NCBI RefSeq assembly: GCF_000518185.1
Contig: NZ_JADC01000010.1
Coordinates: 1 to 64,000, forward strand
Direction of reading: 5' to 3'
DNA: 64,000 bases
Source: Bartonella clarridgeiae ATCC 51734
GTDB taxonomy: Bacteria; Pseudomonadota; Alphaproteobacteria; Rhizobiales; Rhizobiaceae
The notes under the pieces were generated by a model. The model searched no databases and was not told where the DNA came from. It saw nothing but the letters and a program-made list of their open reading frames with translations. The position numbers and the translations under genes are program-made. Within the stretch, counting starts at the first letter, position 1. Every line of letters starts with the position of its first letter. Of the stretch, positions 1 to 10,315 are shown in pieces.

Positions 1-731
1 TGCACAGCATATTTAAAAATTTGCATTTTATCAGCTTCACGAACAAGTGTATCAAATCGAATACCCAATTCATGTTGAGCTGCGGCTACTTCATGATGAT
101 GTTTTTCAACATGTACGCCCATATCTTTTAGCGCAGTAAGCATTTCAGAACGCATATCTTGGCAAGAATCGATAGGAGGAACAGGAAAATAACCACCTCC
201 CATACGTGGGCGATGACCAAGATTGCCCATTTCATATTCAGTATCATCATTTGATGGATTTTCACTTGAGTCGAGTTTAAAACCTGTATTGTAAGGATCA
301 GTTTTGTAGCGCACGTCATCAAAGATAAAAAATTCTGCTTCTGGTCCTATATAGATTGTATCACCGATTCCTAAAGACTTCATATAAGCTTCAGCTCTTT
401 TAGCAATAGAACGCGGATCTCTACGATAAAACTCTCCAGAAATAGGATCAAGTACATCACATAATATGATCAAAGTCGATTGAGCAAAAAAAGGATCAAT
501 ATGAGCTGTTTCTGCATCTGGCATCAATACCATATCGGATTCATTGATTGTTTTCCATCCAGCAATTGAAGAACCATCAAACATAACACCATCGGTAAAT
601 GTATCTTCGCAAATTTCAGCAATATCCATTGTAACATGATGCAACTTGCCTTTTGGATCAGTAAAACGTAAATCGACAAAGCGTATATCATTATCTATAA
701 TTTGTTTAAGAATGTCTGAGGCGGTTGTCAT
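1..731 (-). CDS. glnA: Glutamine synthetase type I, 5' part (runs off left edge)
   Basis: Makes glutamine from glutamate, ammonia and ATP in the cytoplasm. About 243 N-terminal residues are visible, read from an ATG at 731; the C-terminal half, including the adenylylation tyrosine loop, lies outside the window. Visible GS motifs are FDGSSIAGW near residue 45, GPEAEFFIFD (active-site Glu) and HHHEVAAAQHE (metal and substrate histidines). The frame is open from 731 to base 1. It lies 56 bases downstream of glnB on the same strand, the usual glnB-glnA pair of alphaproteobacteria, so the two are probably co-transcribed. Type I (GlnA) rather than GSII or GSIII follows from these motifs and the glnB neighbour. 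Confidence 0.97.
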   Translation of the reverse strand, partial: MTTASDILKQIIDNDIRFVDLRFTDPKGKLHHVTMDIAEICEDTFTDGVMFDGSSIAGWKTINESDMVLMPDAETAHIDPFFAQSTLIILCDVLDPISGEFYRRDPRSIAKRAEAYMKSLGIGDTIYIGPEAEFFIFDDVRYKTDPYNTGFKLDSSENPSNDDTEYEMGNLGHRPRMGGGYFPVPPIDSCQDMRSEMLTALKDMGVHVEKHHHEVAAAQHELGIRFDTLVREADKMQIFKYAV

Positions 732-787
732 ATTCAATTTCCTTATTGGATTGAGGTAAATAGAAAAGATAAAAAACTTTATAGATC

Positions 788-1210
<423 letters not shown>

Positions 1211-1397
1211 TCACGAAAAAATAAAAAATAGTGCAATTTATATTTTTGTTAGAAAAACTGTATTGCATCATACAATGTAGCGCTATTTACTTTATAGGAT
1301 AAAAAATATAAAATTTATAAAGAGTAATAATGGTATAAATTAAGGCATTATTTTTTTATTAGTGTTTTATTAAGCATTTGATAATTTTGTGACCTAT

Positions 1398-4313
1398 TTA
1401 AGATTTTAGATTGTGCAAAGGTCGACGTAGTAAGAGCTCTTTTAGAAACTTTCCAGTATAAGAACAAGGGACATTAATGATTTCTTCAGGGCGACCAACA
1501 GCAACAATTTCACCACCATTATCTCCACCCTCTGGTCCTAGATCAATAATCCAGTCAGCTGTTTTTATGACTTCGAGATTATGTTCAATAACTGCAACTG
1601 TATTGCCTTGCTCGACGAGTTCATGGAGTACTTCAAGAAGTTTGGAAATATCGTGAAAATGTAAACCGGTTGTTGGTTCATCTAAGATGTAAAGTGTACG
1701 ACCAGTTGTTTTGCGTGAAAGTTCTTTAGCAAGTTTTACGCGCTGGGCTTCACCACCAGAAAGTGTTGTAGCTTGTTGCCCGATTTTAATATAACCAAGA
1801 CCGGCTTTAACAAGGATTCCTATTTTTTTATGAATAGTAGGGATAGCTTGGAAAAATTCTTCTGCTTTTTCGACTGTCATATCAAGTATATCAGCAATGG
1901 ATTTTCCTTTAAATTTCACTTCAAGTGTTTCTCTATTATAGCGCTTCCCTTGGCATACGTCGCAAGTAACATAGACATCAGGTAAAAAATGCATTTCGAT
2001 TTTGATAACACCATCTCCTTGACATGCTTCACAACGTCCTCCTTTAACATTGAATGAGAAACGTCCAGCTTGATAACCGCGAGCTTTTGATTCTGGGAGT
2101 TCTGCAAACCAGTCGCGAATCTGAGTAAAAATCCCAGTATAAGTTGCTGGATTAGAGCGTGGGGTACGTCCAATAGGTGATTGGTTAATATCAATTACCT
2201 TATCAAGAAATTCTAATCCTTCAATTTTATCATAGCTTGCTGGGGTTTGATGGCTTCCCATGATATGACGTGATGCGGCTTTGAAGATGGTTTCAATAAG
2301 AAATGTTGATTTTCCTCCGCCTGAAACGCCAGTTATGCAAGTAAAAGTTCCGAGAGGAATGCTAGCACTAATATTTTTCAGATTATTACCTCTGGCACCG
2401 ATTACTTTAAGTATTTTTGATTCTGATATTTTACGTCGTTGAGCCGGAAAACTAACAGTCATTTTTCCTGAGAGATATTGACCTGTTAGTGAAGAGGGAT
2501 TGTTCATAATTTCTTGTGGTGATCCTTGAGCTATGATTTTTCCACCATGAACGCCTGCAGCAGGGCCAATATCAACAACATAGTCTGCAGTGAGAATAGA
2601 ATCTTCATCATGCTCAACAACGATAATTGTATTTCCAAGATCACGTAGATGACATAGCGTCTTTAAAAGGCGTTCATTATCACGTTGGTGTAAACCAATG
2701 GATGGTTCATCTAACACGTATAGAACACCTGTGAGACCAGAGCCAATCTGTGATGCTAAGCGAATACGCTGACTTTCTCCACCTGAAAGTGTGCTTGAAT
2801 TTCGAGATAAGGTAAGATATTCGAGTCCCACACGGTTCAGAAATGCTAAGCGCTCACAGATTTCTTTTAAAATCCGTGTTGATATATTACGCTGTTTTTC
2901 ATTGAGATATTGATGGATGTTTGAAAACCAATCACTTGCTTTTAAAATGGACAGTTCTGATATCTGTCCAATGTGCATTCCGTGAATTTTTATAGCGAGT
3001 GCTTCTGGTTTTAGACGGTAACCATTGCAGGCTGGGCAAGGCGAAGAAGACATATAAGGTTCAATTTCTTCATGAAAATGTGTAAAATCTGTTTCTTTCC
3101 ATCGTCGCTCCATATTCGGAATAACACCTTCAAAAGCTTTTTTTGTAGTGTAAGATTGTGCACCATCTTTATAGAAAAAGGAAATCTCTTTTGTTTTTGT
3201 TCCGTATAAGATAGCGTGTTGTGCTTCATTTGAAAGCGTATACCATTTGTCTGTGAGTTTAAACTTATAAACTTTGCCCAATGCCTCTAAAGTTTGATGA
3301 TAATAAGGTGAAGATGATTTGGACCAAGGAGCAATAGCTCCAGCTTTTAAAGTAAGATTTTCATTTGGTATGATTCTTACTGGATCAATTACTTTTTTTA
3401 TACCAAGTCCACCACAAGCAGGACAAGCACCAAAAGGATTGTTGAATGAAAACAAACGTGGTTCAATTTCAGGAATTGAGAATCCAGATATAGGACAAGA
3501 AAATTTTTCTGAAAAAATGAGTCGTTTGTGCGTTTCATTTGTTGATTTATTGACAGATTCCTTTGCGGTTTCATTTTCTGTTAAAGGCTGATCTGTCATT
3601 TCAGCAATTACAAGCCCATCTGATAATTGTAAGCAGGTTTCTATACTGTCAGCTAGCCGAGAATTGATATCATTACGCACGATAATGCGGTCTACTACTA
3701 TATCTATATCATGTTTATATTTTTTATTAAGAGGAGGTATATCAGCTATTTCATAGAATTTTCCATCAATTTTTGCACGTTGAAATCCTTTTTTTAAAAG
3801 TTCTGCTAATTCTTTTTTATATTCACCTTTTCTTCCTCTAACTAAAGGTGCCATAATAAAAATTCGAGTACCTTCTGGAAGAGACATAATTTGGTCAACT
3901 ATTTGACTCACTGTTTGACTTTGAATAGGGAGACCCGTAACAGGTGAATAAGGAATACCAATACGAGCAAAAAGCAGGCGCATATAATCGTAGATTTCAG
4001 TGATAGTACCAACTGTTGAACGAGGGTTGCGGTTAGTTGTTTTTTGTTCAATAGAGATAGCAGGGGAAAGGCCATCTATTTGGTCAATGTCTGGTTTGTG
4101 CATCATTTCCAGAAACTGGCGTGCATAAGCGGAAAGGCTTTCAACATAACGACGTTGGCCTTCGGCATAAATTGTATCAAAAGCTAAAGATGATTTTCCT
4201 GAACCGGAGAGTCCCGTTATGACGATAAGTTTATCACGAGGGAGGTCAAGATCAATATTTTTGAGGTTATGTTCACGTGCGCCGCGAATAGAGATATATT
4301 TTTGAGGAGACAT
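1398..4313 (-). CDS. uvrA: Excinuclease ABC subunit A
   Basis: Damage-recognition ATPase of nucleotide excision repair; a UvrA dimer loads UvrB on distorted DNA. The 971-residue product has two ABC ATPase modules: an N-terminal Walker [10 protein letters not shown] at residues 34-42 and a C-terminal GVSGGGKST, each with an LSGGE signature. Zinc-finger cysteine pairs are visible (CPACGG, CPACNG and the CEACQGDG...CDVCQGKR module). The frame is open to a TTG at 4337, but the ATG at 4313 is preceded by AAGGATTAAC, a good ribosome-binding site, so I start there. Divergent from ssb across about 220 bases, the common uvrA/ssb arrangement. Often LexA-controlled in this group, but I see no convincing SOS box here. 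Confidence 0.98.
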   Translation of the reverse strand: MSPQKYISIRGAREHNLKNIDLDLPRDKLIVITGLSGSGKSSLAFDTIYAEGQRRYVESLSAYARQFLEMMHKPDIDQIDGLSPAISIEQKTTNRNPRSTVGTITEIYDYMRLLFARIGIPYSPVTGLPIQSQTVSQIVDQIMSLPEGTRIFIMAPLVRGRKGEYKKELAELLKKGFQRAKIDGKFYEIADIPPLNKKYKHDIDIVVDRIIVRNDINSRLADSIETCLQLSDGLVIAEMTDQPLTENETAKESVNKSTNETHKRLIFSEKFSCPISGFSIPEIEPRLFSFNNPFGACPACGGLGIKKVIDPVRIIPNENLTLKAGAIAPWSKSSSPYYHQTLEALGKVYKFKLTDKWYTLSNEAQHAILYGTKTKEISFFYKDGAQSYTTKKAFEGVIPNMERRWKETDFTHFHEEIEPYMSSSPCPACNGYRLKPEALAIKIHGMHIGQISELSILKASDWFSNIHQYLNEKQRNISTRILKEICERLAFLNRVGLEYLTLSRNSSTLSGGESQRIRLASQIGSGLTGVLYVLDEPSIGLHQRDNERLLKTLCHLRDLGNTIIVVEHDEDSILTADYVVDIGPAAGVHGGKIIAQGSPQEIMNNPSSLTGQYLSGKMTVSFPAQRRKISESKILKVIGARGNNLKNISASIPLGTFTCITGVSGGGKSTFLIETIFKAASRHIMGSHQTPASYDKIEGLEFLDKVIDINQSPIGRTPRSNPATYTGIFTQIRDWFAELPESKARGYQAGRFSFNVKGGRCEACQGDGVIKIEMHFLPDVYVTCDVCQGKRYNRETLEVKFKGKSIADILDMTVEKAEEFFQAIPTIHKKIGILVKAGLGYIKIGQQATTLSGGEAQRVKLAKELSRKTTGRTLYILDEPTTGLHFHDISKLLEVLHELVEQGNTVAVIEHNLEVIKTADWIIDLGPEGGDNGGEIVAVGRPEEIINVPCSYTGKFLKELLLRRPLHNLKS

Positions 4314-4495
4314 GTTAATCCTTGGCGTATATGACAAAAATTGAGTACTGAATGTGAAATAAGACTATTTCTTTTAAATTACAATGTGTTCAATCACTGT
4401 GAAGGGAGAATACAAGTTTTGGTAAATAGATAAAGAAGATAGCAGCTTTTTATTTTTTATGATGAAATAAACTATACGCTGTTGTTAGCTTTTGC

Positions 4496-4501
4496 TATAA
4501 T
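4496..4501 (+). promoter_or_regulatory. Possible -10 element of ssb
   Basis: A consensus TATAAT (in GCTATAATGTG) lies 31 bases before the ssb ATG. No good -35 hexamer is visible at 16-18 bases upstream, so this is only a candidate sigma-70 promoter. Confidence 0.35.
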
Positions 4502-4532
4502 GTGAATGGTTTAAAATTGTGGAGTTTATACA

Positions 4533-5021
4533 ATGGCTGGGAGCCTTAATAAAGTTATTTTAATTGGTAATCTTGGTGCGGACCCTGAAATCCGCCGTTT
4601 GAATTCTGGTGATCAAGTAGCAAATTTACGTATTGCTACTTCAGAGAGCTGGCGTGATCGCAATACAAATGAACGTAAAGAGCGTACAGAATGGCACAAT
4701 ATCGTTATTTTTAATGAAAATCTGATTAAAGTTGTTGAGCAATATTTAAAAAAAGGGAGTAAAATTTATATTGAGGGTCAGTTGCAGACACGCAAATGGC
4801 AAGATCAAAGTGGTAATGATCGTTATACGACAGAGATTGTTTTACAAAGATACCGTGGTGAATTACAAATGCTTAATAGCCGTGAAATAGGAAGTGGAGA
4901 GCAAATATCTAGTGTAAATCAGTCAGGTGGTGGTTTCGATCAGAGAGATAATTTTGACCAGAAGAACAATCAATTAGAAGGGAATTTTTCACACCAACTG
5001 GATGATGATATTCCTTTTTGA
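4533..5021 (+). CDS. ssb: Single-stranded DNA-binding protein
   Basis: Binds single-stranded DNA as a tetramer during replication, repair and recombination. The 162-residue protein starts [21 protein letters not shown] and has one OB fold over about residues 4-115 ([22 protein letters not shown]). A Gly/Gln/Asn-rich linker follows. It ends in the acidic tip DDDIPF, the conserved peptide that recruits partner proteins. Length is normal for the family. It is transcribed away from uvrA and towards gyrA, with a 425-base gap before gyrA, so it is probably its own transcript. Confidence 0.98.
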   Translation: MAGSLNKVILIGNLGADPEIRRLNSGDQVANLRIATSESWRDRNTNERKERTEWHNIVIFNENLIKVVEQYLKKGSKIYIEGQLQTRKWQDQSGNDRYTTEIVLQRYRGELQMLNSREIGSGEQISSVNQSGGGFDQRDNFDQKNNQLEGNFSHQLDDDIPF

Positions 5022-5446
5022 TAATCTTTATAAAAATGTTATTGTGATTATTAGCATTGTTCAAAGAGAGGGATTCAAAGAGAGGGATAATGAGATTCAC
5101 CTTCTAAATAGTAGTATAATTAGCTTATTGTAGATGAAATGATTATAAGTGCTATTTTATTATTATGATGATGAATGATATTATAATTGGTCATGAAAAT
5201 ATTTGTTTGTTTTTCATTAAGATGATAGTTAAAGTGATGTAAAAGATATATTTGTGTGGTCATTTGTTCTAATTTTAATTTAGGAAAGCACACGCTGTCG
5301 TTTCATACACGATTTTTAATAAAAGCAAATAACATATTGAAAATTATCGTTAAATTTTTACTCTATTGTAGAGAGCTGAATTAGCATTTTGCAATTTTTT
5401 TCGATATAAAAGATCAAAATGATTCTTTTTTGAAAGTATTGAAGTT
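5022..5446. other. Gene-free spacer between ssb and gyrA
   Basis: Very AT-rich stretch of 425 bases with no open frame that looks coding on either strand. The only structure I see is a 14-base tandem duplication listed separately. The gyrA promoter is expected at its right end, but no clear hexamer pair stands out. Confidence 0.6.
5060..5087. repeat. 14-base tandem duplication downstream of ssb
   Basis: Two exact back-to-back copies of TTCAAAGAGAGGGA at 5060-5073 and 5074-5087, in non-coding DNA 38 bases after the ssb stop. Two copies suggest simple replication slippage; no function is implied. Confidence 0.9.
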
Positions 5447-8218
5447 GTGACCGATCTTACTACACAATCAGAACATGACGTACTAACCGGTATTGAACCA
5501 GTTAGTATTATCGAAGAAATGCAACGCTCTTATCTCGATTATGCGATGAGCGTTATTGTATCGCGTGCATTACCTGATGTACGCGATGGTCTTAAGCCTG
5601 TTCATCGACGCATTCTTCATGCGATGAATGAAATGGGTCTTTCTTTTAATAAATCTTATCGTAAGTCGGCAGGTGTTGTTGGTGAAGTTATGGGGAAGTT
5701 TCATCCGCATGGTGATGCTTCAATTTATGATGCATTGGTGCGTATGGCACAGGATTTTTCATTACGAAATCCGCTAATTGATGGACAGGGAAATTTTGGT
5801 TCTGTTGATGGAGACCCTCCTGCGGCAATGCGTTATACAGAATGTCGTTTAGAAAAAATTGCGGAAGAACTTTTAGCTGATATCGATAAAGAGACAATTG
5901 ATTTTCAGGATAATTACGATGGACGTGAGCGTGAGCCTGTGGTTTTACCGGCACGTTTTCCTAATCTTTTAGTCAATGGATCGGGCGGGATTGCTGTAGG
6001 AATGGCGACCAATATTCCGCCACATAATCTTGGTGAAGTCATTGATGGATGTATTGCTTTAATTGATAATCCTACCATAACGCTTGATGAAATAATTGAA
6101 ATTATTCCTGGTCCGGATTTTCCTACTGGTGGTATTATTCTTGGTCGTTCAGGTATTCGTTCAGCTTATGAAACGGGACGTGGTTCAATTATTATGCGTG
6201 CTAAGGTTGATATTGAAGAAGTTCGCAATAACCGACAGGCGATTATTGTAAGCGAAATACCTTATCAGATTAATAAAGCAACGATGATTGAGAAGATAGC
6301 TGAATTGGTGCGTGATAAGCGCATCGAAGGAATCTCTGATCTACGTGATGAATCTGATCGTGATGGGTATCGGGTTGTTATTGAACTTAAGAGGGAAGCA
6401 GTTGCGGATATTGTTTTGAATCAACTGTACCATTATACGCCATTACAAACTTCTTTTGGTTGTAATATAGTTGCTTTGAATGGGGGAAAGCCTGAGCAAA
6501 TGACGTTGCTTGATATGCTTCGTGCTTTTGTTTCTTTTCGCGAAGAGGTGGTAAGTCGGCGAACAAAATATCTTTTGCGTAAGGCACGTGAACGTGCGCA
6601 TATTTTAGTTGGTCTTGCTATTGCTGTTGCAAATATTGATGAAATTATAGCGTTAATTCGTGAAGCACCTGATCCTCAGACGGCGCGTTTACAGTTAATG
6701 GAGCGGCGTTGGTTGGCTGCTGATGTAGCATTTTTAGTTAAGCTTATTGATGATCCTCGTCATATTATCCATGAGAATAACACATATAATTTATCTGAAG
6801 AACAAGCTAGAGCTATTCTGGAATTACGTTTACAAAGGCTCACTGCACTTGGACGTGATGAAATTGCTGATGAGTTGAATAAAATTGGGGTGGATATTAC
6901 AGATTATCTTCATATTTTGGCATCACGTTTACGGATTATGGGTATTGTTAAGGATGAATTAAGCACTCTTCGTGAAGAATTTGCAGCTCCCCGACGCACT
7001 ATCTTTGGTTTCGGTAATATTGAGATGGACAATGAAGATCTAATTGTGCCCGAGGATATGGTGGTAACGGTTAGCCATAGTGGTTATATTAAACGTGTAC
7101 CTCTCAATACATATCGTGCTCAGCGTCGTGGAGGTAAAGGGCGTTCTGGTATGTCGACAAAGGACGAGGATTTTGTAACCCGTTTATTTGTGAGTAATAC
7201 TCATACACCTGTTCTTTTCTTTTCATCACGTGGGATTGTTTATAAAGAAAAAGTTTGGCGTTTACCTATTGGTACACCGCAATCGCGTGGGCGCGCTTTA
7301 GTCAATATGCTTCCTTTACAGGAGGGGGAGCGTATAACAACAATTATGCCATTGCCAGAAGATGAAGCAAGTTGGAGTAAATTAGATGTCATGTTTGCAA
7401 CAACGCGTGGAACAGTACGCCGCAATAAATTATCAGACTTTGTTCAGGTAAATCGTAATGGTAAAATTGCTATGAAACTTGATGAAGAAGGAGATGCAAT
7501 TCTATCTGTAGAAACTTGTACAGAGCGTGATGACGTTGTTCTGACAACAGCCAATGGACAATGTATTCGTTTCCCAGTTATTGATGTTCGTGTTTTTGCG
7601 GGTCGTAATTCGGTAGGGGTACGTGGTATCAATATGGTTGATGGTGATAAGGTTATTTCTATGACTATCTTGGAGCATGTTGAGGCAACATCGGTTGAGC
7701 GTTCTGCTTATATTAAACGTGCAATTAATGAGCGACGTGCTGCTGGTGCTGATGCCGAAGATGTTGTAATTGTTGATGAGAATGGAGAGGGAACAGAAAC
7801 AGAATTGACAGATGAGCGTTATGCAGAGCTTGCTGCTCGTGAGCAAATGCTTTTAACAGTTAGTGAGTTTGGATATGGAAAGCGATCTTCTTCTTATGAA
7901 TTTCGTATTTCAGGGCGTGGTGGAAAAGGAATTCGTGCAACCGATCCAACTAAAACTGCTGAAATAGGCAAGTTAGTAGCAGCTTTTCCAGTAAAAGCGC
8001 AAGATCAAATCATGCTGGTTTCGGATGGAGGACAGCTTATTCGAATTCCCATTGAGGGTATTCGTATAGCTGGTCGCTCTACAAAGGGAGTAACAATTTT
8101 CAATACAGCAAAGGGTGAAAAAGTTGTATCGGTTGAGCGTATTTCCGATCCTGAAGATGATGCGAACCAATTAGATGATGATAGTGAAAAACATTCTGGT
8201 ACGGTTGATGTTAGTTAA
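5447..8218 (+). CDS. gyrA: DNA gyrase subunit A
   Basis: Breakage-reunion subunit of DNA gyrase, which introduces negative supercoils. The 923-residue protein starts at a GTG. The catalytic tyrosine is Tyr130 (AAMRYTE), equal to E. coli Tyr122. The GyrA box QRRGGKG lies at residues 559-565 and separates it from ParC; an acidic tail ends the protein. In the quinolone-contact helix ([10 protein letters not shown]) the position of E. coli Ser83 is Ala91, while Asp95 matches Asp87. An Ala at this site is known to lower intrinsic fluoroquinolone binding. The partner gyrB is outside the window. The second type II topoisomerase A subunit in the window, at 47197, lacks the GyrA box. Confidence 0.98.
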   Translation: MTDLTTQSEHDVLTGIEPVSIIEEMQRSYLDYAMSVIVSRALPDVRDGLKPVHRRILHAMNEMGLSFNKSYRKSAGVVGEVMGKFHPHGDASIYDALVRMAQDFSLRNPLIDGQGNFGSVDGDPPAAMRYTECRLEKIAEELLADIDKETIDFQDNYDGREREPVVLPARFPNLLVNGSGGIAVGMATNIPPHNLGEVIDGCIALIDNPTITLDEIIEIIPGPDFPTGGIILGRSGIRSAYETGRGSIIMRAKVDIEEVRNNRQAIIVSEIPYQINKATMIEKIAELVRDKRIEGISDLRDESDRDGYRVVIELKREAVADIVLNQLYHYTPLQTSFGCNIVALNGGKPEQMTLLDMLRAFVSFREEVVSRRTKYLLRKARERAHILVGLAIAVANIDEIIALIREAPDPQTARLQLMERRWLAADVAFLVKLIDDPRHIIHENNTYNLSEEQARAILELRLQRLTALGRDEIADELNKIGVDITDYLHILASRLRIMGIVKDELSTLREEFAAPRRTIFGFGNIEMDNEDLIVPEDMVVTVSHSGYIKRVPLNTYRAQRRGGKGRSGMSTKDEDFVTRLFVSNTHTPVLFFSSRGIVYKEKVWRLPIGTPQSRGRALVNMLPLQEGERITTIMPLPEDEASWSKLDVMFATTRGTVRRNKLSDFVQVNRNGKIAMKLDEEGDAILSVETCTERDDVVLTTANGQCIRFPVIDVRVFAGRNSVGVRGINMVDGDKVISMTILEHVEATSVERSAYIKRAINERRAAGADAEDVVIVDENGEGTETELTDERYAELAAREQMLLTVSEFGYGKRSSSYEFRISGRGGKGIRATDPTKTAEIGKLVAAFPVKAQDQIMLVSDGGQLIRIPIEGIRIAGRSTKGVTIFNTAKGEKVVSVERISDPEDDANQLDDDSEKHSGTVDVS

Positions 8219-8251
8219 AATAAATAACTCTGGAAGTATCGGGAAAAATAG

Positions 8252-8746
8252 ATGACAATTGCTCTTTATGCAGGATCTTTTGATCCTATTACAAATGGTC
8301 ACCTTGATGTTTTGCGAAGTAGTTTAGTTTTCTCTGATAAAGTAGTGATGGCTATCGGTATGCAAGCTACGAAAAGGCCATTTTTTAGTTTTGAAGAGCG
8401 TGTTGCTTTAATTGCAGAAGTAAGAAAAGATTTATTGAATATAAGCTCTGATAGGTTACAAGTTATTTCATTTGATAATCTTCTCATTGATAAAGCACGT
8501 GAAATTGGTGCCTCATTTCTCATTCGTGGATTGCGTGATGGTACTGATTTTGATTATGAAATGCAGATAGCAGGAATGAATGAAATGATGGCTCCTGAGT
8601 TGCGAACAGTTTTTTTACCAGCAAGTATTGCTAGCCGTATGATAAGTTCCACATTGGTGCGTCAAATTGCCACTATGGGAGGGGATGTTACACCTTTTGT
8701 TCCTCAAAACGTAGCACGAGCTTTGTACTTAAAATTTAAATCTTAA
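8252..8746 (+). CDS. coaD: Phosphopantetheine adenylyltransferase
   Basis: Fourth step of coenzyme A synthesis: transfers AMP from ATP to 4'-phosphopantetheine, giving dephospho-CoA. The 164-residue length is typical. The nucleotidyltransferase motif [12 protein letters not shown] (with TxGH at residues 14-17) and the C-terminal ISSTLVRQ motif are intact. Starts at ATG 33 bases after the gyrA stop and ends 8 bases before the first cyclophilin gene, suggesting a gyrA-coaD-ppi transcript. This order is common in related Hyphomicrobiales. Confidence 0.97.
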   Translation: MTIALYAGSFDPITNGHLDVLRSSLVFSDKVVMAIGMQATKRPFFSFEERVALIAEVRKDLLNISSDRLQVISFDNLLIDKAREIGASFLIRGLRDGTDFDYEMQIAGMNEMMAPELRTVFLPASIASRMISSTLVRQIATMGGDVTPFVPQNVARALYLKFKS

Positions 8747-8754
8747 AGGGAAGA

Positions 8755-9345
8755 ATGATTGTGTTTTTTAGAATTTTTAATATTTTAACATGTATTTTTT
8801 GCTTTTTTTCATTTAATGCTGCTGCAGATGATCATAATATTCTTGTTTTATCTCTTAAAAATGGTGATGTGATTATTCAGCTGCGTCCAGATCTTGCACC
8901 AAAACATGTTGCGCAAATTAAGAAATTAACAGAAGAAGGTGCTTATAATAATGTTGTATTTCATCGTGTTATTCCTGGTTTTATGGCACAGACTGGTGAT
9001 GTGAAATTTGGAAAAAAAGACAGTGTCGATTTTGATCTTAAAAATGTTGGTAAAGGTGGTTCAAACTATTCTAATTTACCAGCAGAGTTTTCAGAACAAC
9101 CTTTTAAGCGAGGCACTGTCGGTATGGCTCGTTCACAAGATCTAAATTCAGCAAATTCTCAATTTTTCATTTGTTTTGATGATGCTACTTTTTTAAACGG
9201 TCAGTATACTGTTGTTGGAGAAGTTGTAAAAGGAATGGAAGTTGTTGATAAAATAAAAAAAGGAACTGCAGATAATAATGGATCTGTAAAAAATCCTGAT
9301 GTTATTAATGCTGCCTATTTGAAAATTGATAAAAAATATGATTAA
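8755..9345 (+). CDS. Exported cyclophilin-type peptidyl-prolyl isomerase
   Basis: Cyclophilin that should catalyse cis-trans isomerisation of Xaa-Pro bonds in the periplasm. The 196-residue protein begins with a hydrophobic signal peptide ending near NAAADD (about residue 24). The cyclophilin core follows, with the catalytic signature VVFHRVIPGFMAQTGD and NSANSQFFIC. The family's cyclosporin-contact tryptophan position appears as Phe (ATFLNGQYTVVG), as in many bacterial cyclophilins. It is immediately followed by a second, cytoplasmic cyclophilin with a closely similar core, so the pair probably arose by duplication. Corresponds to genes usually called ppiA or ppi in relatives. Confidence 0.93.
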   Translation: MIVFFRIFNILTCIFCFFSFNAAADDHNILVLSLKNGDVIIQLRPDLAPKHVAQIKKLTEEGAYNNVVFHRVIPGFMAQTGDVKFGKKDSVDFDLKNVGKGGSNYSNLPAEFSEQPFKRGTVGMARSQDLNSANSQFFICFDDATFLNGQYTVVGEVVKGMEVVDKIKKGTADNNGSVKNPDVINAAYLKIDKKYD

Positions 9346-9369
9346 AGATAAAAACAAAGGAATAGCACT

Positions 9370-9882
9370 ATGGTCGAGCTTAAAAATCCGGAAAATACTT
9401 TAATTCTTGAAACAACAAAAGGAAAAGTAATAATTGAACTTTTCGCTGATTTAGCTCCTGGTCATGTTGTACGTATCAAAGAGCTTGTGCGTGAAGGCGC
9501 CTATGATAATGTTGTTTTTCACCGTGTTATTGATGATTTCATGGCTCAAACTGGTGATGTTCAGTTTGGCAAAAAAGATGATGAAAAATTCAATTTATCA
9601 CGTATTGGTATAGGTGGTTCAGATAAACCCGACTTAAAAGCAGAGTTTTCGAGTCTTCCTCATAAACGTGGTACAGTTTCTATGGCACGTAGCCAGAATC
9701 CAAATTCGGCTAATTCGCAATTTTTCATTTGTCTCGCAGATGCTCCTTGGCTTGATCGCCAATATTCCATATGGGGACAAGTGCTTGAAGGTATGGAAAA
9801 TATTGATAAGATCAAGCGCGGTGAACCTGTTGTGGATCCAGATGCAATTATTAAAGCCACAATTGCTTCAGATATTCAATAA
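9370..9882 (+). CDS. ppiB: Cytoplasmic cyclophilin-type peptidyl-prolyl isomerase
   Basis: A 170-residue cyclophilin without a signal peptide, so cytoplasmic. Active-site signature VVFHRVIDDFMAQTGD and NSANSQFFIC are present, and a Trp is kept in APWLDRQYSIWG. It lies 24 bases after the exported cyclophilin and is probably co-transcribed with it. A small hairpin with a T tract follows at 9895-9919. In several Hyphomicrobiales queA comes next; here there is no gene until tgt. Confidence 0.92.
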   Translation: MVELKNPENTLILETTKGKVIIELFADLAPGHVVRIKELVREGAYDNVVFHRVIDDFMAQTGDVQFGKKDDEKFNLSRIGIGGSDKPDLKAEFSSLPHKRGTVSMARSQNPNSANSQFFICLADAPWLDRQYSIWGQVLEGMENIDKIKRGEPVVDPDAIIKATIASDIQ

Positions 9883-9894
9883 TATAGGGATGCT

Positions 9895-9919
9895 ATGCAA
9901 TATTCTTTTGCATTTTTTT
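9895..9919 (+). terminator. Probable intrinsic terminator after ppiB
   Basis: Stem ATGCAA / TTGCAT with a 7-base loop, followed by six T residues, starting 13 bases after the ppiB stop. The stem is only 6 base pairs and AT-rich, so strength is uncertain. Confidence 0.55.
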
Positions 9920-10315
9920 AATGATATGAAGAGCATATGTAAATAATAATATATTTTCATGTATAGAGAGTTTTTAATGTTGAGATTTCAAAATAAAAGA
10001 TTGAACTAAAGATTTGCTTGTCTATGTGAAAATACATATTTCATAAAATTTTCATTTTTATAATTTTCTAGAAATTTTCGATTAAAAGAAAATACATTGG
10101 TTAGCATAATGAAATATTAGATATTTTTTTATTGCAATAAATAATCATTTTAATTTTGTTGATCTTTTAATAGCAGATTTTATTTATTTCCTTTAATTTT
10201 TTTGACTAATTTCAGTATTAGTGAATAAAAGCAATCTATAATTTATAACTGCGGTAAAAAGGCAATTGCTTTTATTTTAGTAGTGATATGAGTTTCTGAA
10301 ATCAAAAAGATAAGA
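9920..10315. other. Gene-free spacer before tgt
   Basis: About 400 bases of AT-rich DNA with stops in all frames and no recognisable gene fragment. This is the position where related genomes commonly have queA (about 1.1 kb). I could not see any queA-like motif in it. The tgt promoter must lie near the right end, but I cannot point to it. Confidence 0.55.

Noticed and set aside
4388-4402. GTTC-N7-GTGA, a partial match to the alphaproteobacterial SOS box (GTTC-N7-GTTC) between uvrA and ssb
   Set aside because: The second half-site matches only two of four bases, and no better match exists in the region.
7502-7846. 114-residue antisense frame inside gyrA, and similar long antisense frames in uvrA, recG and parC
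   Set aside because: Shadows of well-conserved genes with no start signals.
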